From Clitoria ternatea (lineage: Eukaryota; Streptophyta; Magnoliopsida; Fabales; Fabaceae), in assembly GCA_037962975.1 (NCBI GenBank), contig CM075675.1, forward strand, positions 48,220,501 to 48,284,500: DNA of 64,000 nt, read 5' to 3'. Below, piece by piece: positions 1-9,718 of this stretch. Made by a program: the position numbers and the translations under genes. The notes below the pieces were generated by a model, which worked only from the letters and a program-made list of their open reading frames with translations, made no database searches and was not told the origin of the DNA. Numbering within the stretch: position 1 is the stretch's first letter; every line of letters starts with the position of its first letter.

Positions 1-605
1 AAACAACAATTAGTGATGTTTGGATCGTGGACTCTAATGCAACATGGCACATGACACCTTGCCAAGATTGGTTTTGTACCTATCAACCTATCTTGGAAGG
101 ATCTGTATTCAAGGAAAATAATCATATCCCTTAGCGATTGTTGGAATAGGTACTGTTAAATAAAAAATGTATGATGGTGTTGTTTGCATGATTCAAGGGG
201 TAAGACATGTGAAAAGTCTAAAGAAGAATTTATTGTCTATTGCAAAATTGGATGACCTTGGATACAAGATTCATACTGAATGAGGAATCTTAAATATGGT
301 TAAAGGAAATCTTATAGTGATAAAGGCAAAAAAGATCACAGATAATCTATACATGCTTCTAGGCTACTAGTATAAAAAAAACAATGATGATGTGGCATCG
401 CAAACTAGGTCATACGTTGGAACGAGGCTTGAAGGTCCTACAAAACATAATCTCTTACACGGGTTGAAATCAGTAACTTTATCGTTATGTGAGTACTGTA
501 TGATAAGTAAGAATCATAGATCAACATTTGGTAGATCGATTGATAGAAGTAACCATATACTATATATGATTATTCTGATGTATGGGAGTAACCAAAAACC
601 TCCCC
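1..605 (+). pseudogene. Ty1/copia fragment H (protease to integrase start)
   Basis: Translation on the plus strand gives pieces of a copia polyprotein in order: an aspartic-protease-like segment (WIVDSNATWHMTP, about 27-65), a GAG-pre-integrase segment (GVRHVKSLKKNLLSIAKL, about 200-255), then a WHRKLGH...CEYC zinc-binding integrase start (about 390-520). The pieces lie in different frames with several stops, so it is an old, inactive fragment. The element begins left of the window. Homology ends near 605, where minus-strand copia sequence (element E) starts, so the two remnants meet head to head. Retrotransposon identity is clear; the exact copia lineage is not. Confidence 0.75.
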
Positions 606-2702
606 AGGATGAGAAAAATATTGTGTCTTGCCACTGTAGCAAAGACTTCAGTGTAGTCAGTTACATGACGTTGTACATACCCTTTTGCTACTAGCCTTAC
701 TTTGTATTTCTCCACTTCCCATCTGCATTCAGTTTTATTTTAAACACCCATATAACTCCAACAGGTTTGACTCCCTTAGGCAACACAGTAAGTTCCCAGG
801 TTTGATTCTTCTCTATAGCTTCAATTTCTTTTGACATTGCTTCTCTCTAGTGTTTACTTGTCATAGCTTCTTCAAATGAAACTGGATCATTTTCAGTCAT
901 TATCATTATTGCATTTAAAGGTTCTTCTTCAAATAATCTTTCCCCAATTTCATAATTTATCATCCATCCTGGTGCTCTTCCTGCTCGTTCACCCTTCCCT
1001 TGAGGTGATTCTGTTAAACTACTACCCAAGCTGTGTGGACCTATTTCACCATTTTCTTCTTCATTTTCACCAGTTTCTTCCTCATTCTGGTCTGCTTCCC
1101 CTTCATTGTCATCTTCATCTTCCCATTTTAATACATCATGCTAGATTTCTCTCTCTGTTCTACCCTTATCCTAGTTTTTATTCTTCTTCAAAAACAACAC
1201 CTTTGTTGACAATAATGTTCTTTGATATTGGATCATACAACATCCATGCCTTAGACTCATTACTGACTCCTAGGAAGATACATTCTTAACTCTTATCATC
1301 TAGCTTAGTCTTTCTTTGATCCAGTACATGAACATGTGCTGCACACCCAAAAACTCAAATACTCCACCACAAGTTTCACACCACTCCAAGCCTCTTTTGG
1401 AGTTTTGTTTTCAATTGCTATTGTTGGACATCGATTTTGAGTATGCACACACTATTTCACAACCTTATGCCAGAAAACTTTAGGAACTTGCTTCTCATTT
1501 AACATGAAACAGACATCATTCATAATTGTCTTGTTCTTCCTTTCAGCCACTCCATTTGGCTGAGAAGTATAGGATGTAGTCAACTGTCTGCTGATGTTGT
1601 GTGATTGACAAAACTCTTTAAACTTGTTTGAGGTGAACTCACCACCCCCATTTGTCCTTAAAAAAGTTTTGTATGCTTCTATCTCTTTTTCAACACTAGC
1701 CTTAAAATTCTTAAATGTTACAAATGCTTTTGACTTATCGTGTAATAAATACACCTAAGTTTTACGAGTAAAATCATCAACAAAACTTAAGATGTACCTT
1801 TTGTTACTGTTCAAAGCTAGCTAGATGGGACCACATATATCTGAATGCATTAGTTGAAGTTGCTTCGATGTTCTCCATAAGTTTTTGCTTGGGATAGGTT
1901 TTCTATGTTGCTTGTTGGTTAAACATGTGGTGTATGGCTTCCGTGGATACTTCAAAGAGGGTAAACCAATCACCATCTTCTTACAAAAAAGTGTTCTTGG
2001 TGCCTTGTGATTCAAGTGCCCAAAACAACAGTGCCATAAATAAGCTTCTTTGTCTAAAGCAACTTCAACTTGCAAACATCAAATTTTATTTGGTTCCATA
2101 GAAGCTAACACATAAAATATTCTATTTCCACATCAGTTTTCATAATCAGTCCCATCCTCGAATAAAACACTTTGTAAGTGCCAGCTAGAATTAGAATGGC
2201 TAATCCTTTTTTTTACAGTTGTCCTATGCTTAACAAATTGTTTTTAAGTTCAGGAATATAATAAACATCATACAGTACCTGAGTTATTCCCTTCACTTGT
2301 ATTCTGATACTTCATTTTGTTGCCACTGTCATTTGCATGTCATTCCCAAGCATCACTGTCCGGCAGTATTCTTCCTCTAGATTCAAAAACCATGCTTTAT
2401 TCCCTATCATATGGTTACTACAGCCTGAGTCAAAATACCACCTTTCTTTTACCCGTGTTTGGTGTGGCTCTTCATAGGACATCAACAAAATCTCATCTTC
2501 TTTATCTAATTAAACATAGTTGGCTTTCTTTTCCCAGTCAGGACACTCATATTGAAAGTGTCCCAACTTATGGCACTTGAAACACTCAATAATGGCTTTA
2601 TTTAGAGGTTGTCTCCCTCTACCTCTACCACGCCCCCCTCTAAATACACCATGACCCCTAACTCTGTTGGGCCTATCTTCCTGAGTTACTTTCAACACAT
2701 GT
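606..2702 (-). pseudogene. Ty1/copia element E, pol portion (decayed, split by element A)
   Basis: Read on the minus strand from 2702 downwards. The order is: an Arg/Gly-rich linker and one CCHC zinc knuckle (CFKCHKLGHFQYEC, about 2525-2590); a protease segment (WYFDSGCSNHM, about 2400-2440); the GAG-pre-integrase and HHCC region (LWHCCFGHLNHKAPR, about 2000-2045); part of the integrase core (about 1450-1755, including TSQPNGVAERKNKT); and the start of reverse transcriptase (about 600-850, WELTVLPKGVKPVG). Several in-frame stops and frame changes make it non-functional. The frame continues upstream into the gag remnant at 39574-40221 once element A is skipped, which shows A inserted into E. 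The rest of RT, RNase H and the 3' LTR are missing at the 605 junction. Confidence 0.85.
2698..2702. repeat. Target-site duplication of element A, left copy
   Basis: CATGT immediately before the TGTAACATC start of the 5' LTR of A. The identical CATGT at 39569-39573 follows the 3' LTR. Removing A and one copy restores a continuous minus-strand reading frame of element E across the site. Confidence 0.92.
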
Positions 2703-3027
2703 TGTAACATCTCGAATAATTAAGTTAAAATTTTGATTGGCGAAAAATATTAATAATTATTTTAGAGATTTATTTGATATTTTTAGGGATTATTATTAAT
2801 ATAAATGCAATTATAAATAATTAAATATTGTGAAAATAAATAAATTTATTTGATTGACTAATTACAAAAGGTTAAATGAGGTGTAATTAGAAGGAGGTAA
2901 ATTAGAAGTTACCAATGGAGGTAAAAGTTTAATTAAAACTTTCAAAGAAATTATAAAAGAAATAGGGAAATGACCATTTTGCCTCTGAGTCTTAAATAAT
3001 AAAAATTCATTTTCTTCTCCCTCATTT
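2703..3027 (+). repeat. 5' LTR of element A, first part
   Basis: Nearly identical to 36723-37047 of the 3' LTR. It is interrupted at 3028 by element B, and the LTR resumes at 30702 after a duplicated CATTT. Confidence 0.93.
3023..3027. repeat. Target-site duplication of element B, left copy
   Basis: CATTT before the TGTAACATCC start of B. The matching CATTT is at 30697-30701. The uninterrupted site is visible in the 3' LTR of A near 37043-37047, where CATTT is followed directly by CACGCGAG. Confidence 0.95.
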
Positions 3028-3319
3028 TGTAACATCCTAAAAATTTTATTCTCATGTATAATCATTTTGATTTAGACCATCAATGATATTATCTATTTTA
3101 TCTCAACTTTCTACATAAATTTTTGGTTAGGACAACATCTTCAATTTAACCTTTTACCATGGTAAATAATTTTAACTTTATACCTTAGGTAAAAGTTAAT
3201 CAAGTAACTTATTACCTATTTCCTTAGTTATTAATTCCTTTGGTTTTTCCAATTACTCTCATCAAATTGTAACATACTCCACTCAAAATGCGTCATCTTG
3301 TACACATTTTAATTGTTAG

Positions 3320-3650
3320 TTAGAGTCCGAATTTGGAAATGTGGTTAACTACAAAGTTGTTCCTCTTTGTCTTAGATTTCCAACAAGACCAAATTTGTTA
3401 AAATCCATTAAGATATGAGAGAGATATGCCCAAAATACCAAAATAGTGTCAGAATTGATATTTTACTTCAATTATATCCTCTTGTACATATTTTAATACC
3501 TTGTTAGAGTCCGAATTTGAAAAAGTGGTGAACTACAAAGTTGTTCCTCGTTGTCTTAGATTTCCAACAAGACCAAATTTGTTAAAATCCATTAAGATAT
3601 GAGAGAGATATGCCTAAAATACCGAAACAGTGTCAAAGTTGATATTTACT
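3320..3650 (+). repeat. Internal direct repeat of about 180 bp in the B LTR
   Basis: A segment starting GAGTCCGAATTTG and running through CAACAAGACCAAATTTG to ATATGCC occurs at about 3326-3430 and again at about 3509-3615 with a few differences. The same pair recurs in the 3' LTR at about 27590-27880. A related phrase (ATATGCCCAAAATACCGAAA) occurs in solo LTR D near 35190. Confidence 0.8.
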
Positions 3651-4099
3651 TCAATCATACAAGCTCCATTATGTAGGCTGCGGAAATGGTCAACAATACA
3701 GCTCATTTTTCTTACCTAAAACCTCCATTATCACCACAATAATGTACCTAACATCCCACTACAATCCCATTATGAAAAGCTTGTCCCCCACTTGTCATTT
3801 GCATCATTAAATCAACACTACATCTTGTTCCCAAGTCTGAATTCTTAGAACAAGCTAAAGTTAGTGAAGTCTCTCTCTCATTTCCTTTCATTTTATCTAT
3901 CAAAGTCACCCTTGATCTGAAGCTAGGACAATAAGAGAACATTTTCAACCACTCTAGGATCCTCCATCAAGGTAAGAGGGGACAGGGTTGTGAATAATTA
4001 TGAAATGGGTAGAATTGTATGCTGTTCTAGGATTCCAGTTTTAATTTCGTATCTTGTTGCTCAGTTTTGAGATTGAAAACGTGTGAATTTGATTCTAAC

Positions 4100-5300
4100 T
4101 TCTTCATGAAAGTTGTAGATCTTTTTGTTATCTGAATTTTGAGACCTGAATCAATTAATTTGAATATGTATAGCAAAAGTTATAGCCAAAATACTACAGC
4201 ATGTCTGAGTGGAATATTTGTTCTATGTTCTGTGTATATATTGATATTCTGGGAATTTTACATGCATAATCAACCTTTGATGTCTTCACAAAAGTTGTAG
4301 ATAATTGTGTTATGGATCTATAGAAAGTGGTTTCAAGTCAAAATGATTTTTGTAGCTTGAGTTATGCCTAAAATACTGAAGTATGTTCAAGCTGTAAATC
4401 TGTTGACTTGAGATACGTATTTTATTTTTTAAATTGGGAATTTTGTGGTGAGAATTAGTGATTGGTGTCTTCATCAAAGTTGTAGATCTTTTTGTTATGT
4501 GAATTTTGAGACCTTAATTGACTGATTTGGATATGTATAGCATGAGTTATAGCCAAAATACTATAGCATGTCCGATTGAAATACTTGTCTTATGTTTTGT
4601 GTATATATTAATATTCTGAGAATTATACATATGTTTTTAGACTTTGATGTCTTCATGAAAGTTGTAGATTATGTTATGGATCTATAGAAAGTGGTTTCAA
4701 GTTAAAAGGATGTTTGTAGATCTAGTTATGCCTAAAATACTGAAGTATGCTCAAACTAAAAATCTGTTTGAAATGATATGTGTAGCATGAGTTATAGCCA
4801 AAATACTATAGCATGTCCGATTAAAATACTTGTCTTATGTTTTGTGCATATATTAATATTCTGGGAATTATACATATGTTTTTAGACTATGATGTCTTCA
4901 TGAAAGTTGTAGATATTTATGTTATGGATCTATAGAAAGTGGTTTCAAGTTAAAAGGATGTCTGTAGCTTTCGTTATACCTAAAATACTGAAGTATGCTC
5001 AAACTGAAAATCTGTTAACAATGAAATACGAATATTATTTTTTAAAACTGGGAATTTTGTGATGAGAATTAATGTTCAGTGTCTTCATGAAAGTTATAGA
5101 TATTTGTGTTAGGAGTAATTTAAAACTGGTCCCATGCCAAAATTATTTTTGTAGCTCCAGAAACGTTGAAAATACTAACATATGTACGTTTTGAAAACTC
5201 TCTTTGAGGCAGTTCTGTATTCTGTGAATAAGAGGTGTTTCTGCTTGGAATATGAAATTATGGTCTTCATGAAAGTTGTAGATAATTCTATTATTGAGCT
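4100..5300 (+). repeat. Seven-unit degenerate repeat in the B LTR
   Basis: The phrase CTTCATGAAAGTTGTAGAT, with variants, recurs at about 4104, 4280, 4470, 4651, 4892, 5083 and 5267, that is every 170-240 bp. Flanking phrases (TATGGATCTATAGAAAGTGG, AAAATACTGAAGTATG) repeat with it. The 3' LTR carries the same array at about 28370-29540. Confidence 0.85.
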
Positions 5301-6433
5301 ATATAAAGTGGAATCACATAAAAAGGATTTGATTTTCTCATGTTATGGCTGTTTTACTAACGTATGTCGCTGTTGGAAATGCTGAAATTTACTTACAATG
5401 GTTATTGTGGATGAAAAAGATATTTTCTCTATGAGTAACAATTTATTATTGAATTCTTGAGATATTATGAAGTATTATGGATGTTGATGAGTGTCTAATG
5501 AGTATTATACAGTTTGTGTATTTTGGTGGTGAATAATTATGAATGACTAAATTAAGATATATATATGAATGCCTTGCGGTTATTGATACATGTGGTTGAA
5601 ACAGTAAATCCATGATTTTGAAAATTATTATATATGATGTGTCCCTTTAAGGACTTGTGGTTTTTCCAAGAGGTTTTGGAAATGTTGATATCATGGTATG
5701 TTAAATGGTAAAAAGAATTAAAGGCATTCATGCATCATAAGCATTTGGACGCACCATGGAATTTAGGGGTTCCATGATTGCCTACCCTGGTGGGGGGTTA
5801 CTCTATGATGAGTTTAAGCCCTATTTTCGCAGGAGCCATGGAGTGTAGGGATTCATGGTTATGCTAATTCCTACTTGTGCACTTATTTTCGCAGGAGCCA
5901 TGAAGGTGTAGGGATTCATGGTTATGCTAATTCCTACTGGTGTCTCTATGAGACTTTTTACTGCAGTATTCCCACCAAACCTAATGGATCCAGCATGACA
6001 TCATTTAACTAATTTAAGATTTATTAATTATAAATGAACTTGTTTGGCATATTCATCATATCATTACACCTTGTTGGTTGTGTTTGTGCAATTTTATTTA
6101 TTTTATATTTATTCTATATTCTGTCTCACTCTTACATTAATTTTTACAGTGAATGCTACACAGAATGAAGAGTGATGCCATGAATGGAGTTTACGTGAAT
6201 TATTGCTTGGAATTTGACTTTATTTTTAATTTGATGGGTTGTAATAATATAATGTTTCATGTACTATATTTTTCTAAATCGTTTCCGCTATATAAATATT
6301 TCATGACTTTTATTATTCGCGACTAGTATGATAATAATCCGCGTTTATCAACTTTTACATGACTTATTACAAATTTCAAAAATGATTTTTAAAACGTGAA
6401 AAATTTATTCGAAAAATTACACGGGACGTCACA

Positions 6434-6455
6434 TTGGTGGTATCAGAGCATTTTC
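6434..6455 (+). other. Primer-binding site of element B
   Basis: TGGTATCAGAGC lies just after the 5' LTR. This is the standard plant retrotransposon site complementary to the 3' end of initiator methionine tRNA. Confidence 0.9.
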
Positions 6456-6721
6456 AAAAATTCAGGACCAATTGCTATGACATGTATTGATTCTTGATAT
6501 ACTATGTGAATTATTTGATTATTTGTTTGAAAATATGATAAGTATGTGCTATATGACTTGTGCCTAACTGATAAAATGATTTGTTTGATTACTGCTTGAT
6601 AATATGATAAATGTGTTATACAATTTATTGCTTAACTGATAAACTGTAGAATACTTATAGTTATGTTATAATACAATATATTTTCCCTTAGAATTAGTAT
6701 AAACCAAACTACGAATGTAGG

Positions 6722-7998
6722 ATGGCAAGAAACAACAACAACAACAACGATATGGCAGCTGCTTTTAATCGCTTGGCTGAAGCCATAGAAAGACAAAATC
6801 AACCAAAAAGTACAGGAGGACTTCACGGGTTAGATCACTTCCTAAAAAGGAAGCCATCACAATTCAAAGGAGGTTATAATCTGGAGGTAGCATACCTATG
6901 GGTTAAGGAAATGGAGCACATCTTCCGAGCCTTGCCCTGCACAGAATTCGAAAAGGTGGAGTATGCCACTTATATGATGGTTGAGGAAGTAAAAAACTGG
7001 TGGATACATGCCAGAACTCGTATGATTGAAACCGACAGACCTTTGGACTGGATCAACTTCAAATACTGTTTTCTGGAGAAATATTTTCCAGCGAGTGTGA
7101 AAAGCCAAAAAGAGCTAGAATTTATGGAGCTGAAACAAGGCTCAATGTCCATTGGAGAATATGCTGCAAAGTTTGAAGAACTATCTCTCTTTTACCCTCC
7201 TTTTCAACAGGCTGGTGCCGAAGAATCAAAATGTGTCAAATTCGAGAATGGGCTGAATCTTGAAATCAAAGAGGCGATAGGATATCAAGAAATTCGGAGT
7301 TTTCCTATTCTGATCAATAAATGCCGAATTTTCGAAGAAAATCACCAAGCCAGACTGGCACATGAAAAGGCCAATAGACAACTGAAACCTCAGTCAGTTG
7401 ATTTCAAAAGGAAAGGGACATTCTATCCAAATCGTTTCAAGGGAGGATCATCATCTTCTTAAAGACGCAGCAATCATACGAATATCAGGTGCCATAATTG
7501 CGGAGGTAATCACCATATACGCGATTGTACCCGACACCTAGGAGATGTTACCTGCTATCGTTGTAATCAGAAAGGACACATCAGTCCAAATTGCCCACAG
7601 AACCGACAAAACAACGACAGCAACACTATGAATAATCAAAGAGGCTCTAACTATCAGGGAGGTCATGGAGGAAACACGCGAGCTGTTCAACCTCCAAGAC
7701 AGAACAGGGAGTCAACAGACCAGAGGTTACAACCAACAACTGGAAGAGTCTTTGCCATCAGCGGTTCAGAGGCAGACCAAGCTGATGACCTCGTGCAAAG
7801 TAAGTGTGAGATCAATGGTACTATCTTATCTGTGTTATTTGATTCTGGTGCTACACATTCTTTTATTTCTGATGAGTGTGTTAGACGTCTTCAATTACCT
7901 ATGAAGCCGATGATATATGATCTGATTGTTTCCACTCCCACCGGTACACGACTTAGGACTACTAAGGTGTGTAACGAATGTTCTGTGCTCATAGAGGG
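6722..7998 (+). pseudogene. Gag and protease start of element B
   Basis: The ATG at 6722 opens a Gag with a poly-Asn start and a retrotransposon Gag core at residues 30-200 (WVKEMEHIFRALPC, FLEKYFPASVK). An in-frame TAA at 7460-7462 interrupts it. The same frame continues with two zinc knuckles at about 7490-7600. The first (CHNCGGNHHIRDC) is one residue shorter than the CCHC norm; the second (CYRCNQKGHISPNC) is canonical. An aspartic protease follows, with LFDSGATHSFIS at about 7838-7873. The frame is cut at 7998 by insertion of element C and resumes at 24104. Gag packages the RNA and protease matures the polyprotein. The TAA makes the copy defective. Confidence 0.9.
7994..7998. repeat. Target-site duplication of element C, left copy
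   Basis: GAGGG directly before the TGATCT start of C. The second copy, GAGGG at 24099-24103, follows the other LTR. Removing C and one copy joins the two halves of the protease region of B. Confidence 0.96.
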
Positions 7999-8729
7999 TG
8001 ATCTGTCCTGGACCGGGGTCAAGAGATCATTTCTCAAGCCAATCACGAATAGTATGTCAATACCGTCCAATAGACCGGATATATGTGTATCCGATGTATG
8101 TATCCGTTGTCCTTGAATGAGGAGAGCGGATTGGGTGTCCTGGAGATCCTTCACACCGACCTAATCGCGTTGAAGTGGGCGAATGGTGGTGTCACCTGCA
8201 AAGATTCTCCGACGCTCAAGTCAGTAATATTCCAAGTAAGGAATGTATTCAGAGAGGAATCAGTCGTAAAAGAGCTGAAGAAGAAGCTCCCTAACTTCAA
8301 TCATGAAGTTAGTTCATATACCTGATTGGCTCGATTAACGAGGACTCGTTGGTGGGGAACCACCAACTCCCATTAGCATTATTATATTGCGCACTTACCT
8401 GCATGATTGGGTCAAGTGGCTATTTTATATTGAGCATAGAGAATGTAGACTAGGATTAGGGAACAAGTTGACCATTCCCGTGAGCAGAATTTGGCTCGTA
8501 GTGCAGGGAATTATTGATCGATCCCTGTAGCAACAATCCTTGTCTTTTGCACAGTGACGTGTGTATTATCCGATGTCATGGTGTTATCCTGAACAACCGG
8601 TATAGGGAGAACGCCTGATACGGAATTACAGTTCGGATGTATACCGATGACACCGGTTACACGTAGATGTCTTATCAAAGACGTTGAGATATGTATAGCA
8701 GATCGGATACCGGTATTGAGACCGGATCA
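7999..8729 (-). repeat. LTR of element C (3' LTR in the element's orientation)
   Basis: Starts TGATCT and ends GGATCA (plus-strand view). By inspection it is identical in length and sequence to 23368-24098, offset exactly 15369. The 80-residue frames inside both LTR copies are not genes. Confidence 0.96.
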
Positions 8730-8752
8730 TATGTCCCCTAGCTTGTGTGAGG
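8730..8752 (-). other. Polypurine-tract region of element C
   Basis: Read on the minus strand, the bases just inside the 3' LTR are AAGCTAGGGGACATA, a purine-rich run in the position expected for the plus-strand primer. A near copy lies at 12986-13006 at the head of the second antisense-gene unit. Confidence 0.65.
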
Positions 8753-9089
8753 GACTGAATAGTTGTTCACATAAGCTACTCAACCTGCGAGAGGTCTTAA
8801 TATCGGTAAGCTTACGTGTGTAACAGTTCCTTAGCATCTGTTGTCATTCGTAAAGAACCGCTCTGAATTTAATAGAAAAGACCTTTCGGTACTGTCACAA
8901 CGGATTCAGACAAAGATTCGTTGTGTGAGAATTTCAAGAGTTTATTGGAATTGAAAGCTCTTGAAGTTTGTGTAACGGCTGTAAAGCGTAAATTGCGTTG
9001 CATGATTAGACATTAATGCTTTTAATCACGTGGGCAGGCAATTATTGCGTCTGAGATGAAAATCTCATTAACCGTCGTTTTGGGTTTAA

Positions 9090-9160
9090 TGGGCCTGAAG
9101 TTTTCAAAACTTTTGGGCCCAGTGGATAGCCCTTTGCTGAGTTGCTATCGTTTTGGCGCC
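9090..9160 (+). promoter_or_regulatory. Upstream promoter motifs of antisense gene 1 (site II and E2F-like)
   Basis: TGGGCC at 9090-9095, GGGCCCA at 9115-9121 and TTTTGGCGCC at 9151-9160 lie 100-170 bp upstream of the TATA box. TGGGCY site II elements and TTTSGCGC E2F sites are known from plant genes expressed in dividing cells. Equivalent motifs occur upstream of gene copy 2. The motifs are seen; function is inferred. Confidence 0.45.
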
Positions 9161-9259
9161 CAAGAATTTGGAACGGTTGTGTCGTTTCGCTTGTGAACAG
9201 GTGCGTTTTATCGAGAACGACACAACTTCAAGAGGAGGTAACCGGTCCTCTTTGTTTCC

Positions 9260-9268
9260 TATAAAAGG
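9260..9268 (+). promoter_or_regulatory. TATA box of antisense gene 1
   Basis: TATAAAAGG, a strong plant TATA match, about 450 bp before the ATG. Transcription would start near 9290-9300, and an apparent 5' UTR intron follows. The equivalent region of copy 2 (near 13440) lacks a TATA match. Confidence 0.6.
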
Positions 9269-9399
9269 AATACTTAGTGGATTCTGGGTTCCACTTGCTT
9301 TTGCTTTCTCAACGAAACTCTGCAGAAATTTTGCAAGGAAGTTTATCACCTACATTGCGAGGGTTTCTTCGTTCCTCAAATTCATCACTGTCATCTGAG

Positions 9400-9690
9400 G
9401 TAACTATCTTTTCCTTGTCGCTTTAGTTTCGCTTTGACTTGCTACTCGTAGTTATAGAAAGTAGGCTTCATCAAAAAAGGGGGGGAATCAGTTTCCCTCA
9501 ACCCTAATAGTTGTGGGGAAGAATCCTTGTGATTCTTCCTAAGACTGAACCGCGTCGCTCAGAAAGGGGATCTTACTCACTGCGGGAAGTGACCTTTCCC
9601 TTCTCAGAGTCGCCCTCTGATTGTAATTGCTTTTAAAATGCAGTGAGTAATGATTGCAACTTTCTGACGACATTTTATTTCTTATCATAG
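9400..9690 (+). other. Probable 5' UTR intron of antisense gene 1
   Basis: GAG|GTAACTATC at 9400 fits a plant donor and TTATCATAG at 9690 fits an acceptor, 28 bp before the ATG. The T-rich 291-bp stretch contains an AACCCTAA telo-box-like motif near 9500. Copy 2 keeps a similar donor (TTAG|GTAACCAC near 13586) but its ATG lies only about 45 bp further on. Confidence 0.5.
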
Positions 9691-9718
9691 ATTAAGGAGT
9701 TCGGTCTAGATATTTCCA

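Larger units (their letters stand above)
3028..6433 (+). repeat. 5' LTR of element B
   Basis: Starts TGTAACATCC and ends GACGTCACA. It matches 27293-30696 almost base for base. It contains internal degenerate repeats, listed separately, and no convincing gene. Two 67-residue frames seen in both LTR copies are chance frames. Confidence 0.95.

Noticed and set aside
5182..5385. 67-residue frame repeated at 29450-29653
   Set aside because: Part of the internal repeats of the B LTR; duplicated with the LTR, no domain.
8083..8325. 80-residue plus-strand frame, identical at 23452-23694
   Set aside because: It is identical only because it lies in the two identical LTRs of element C. No promoter or domain.
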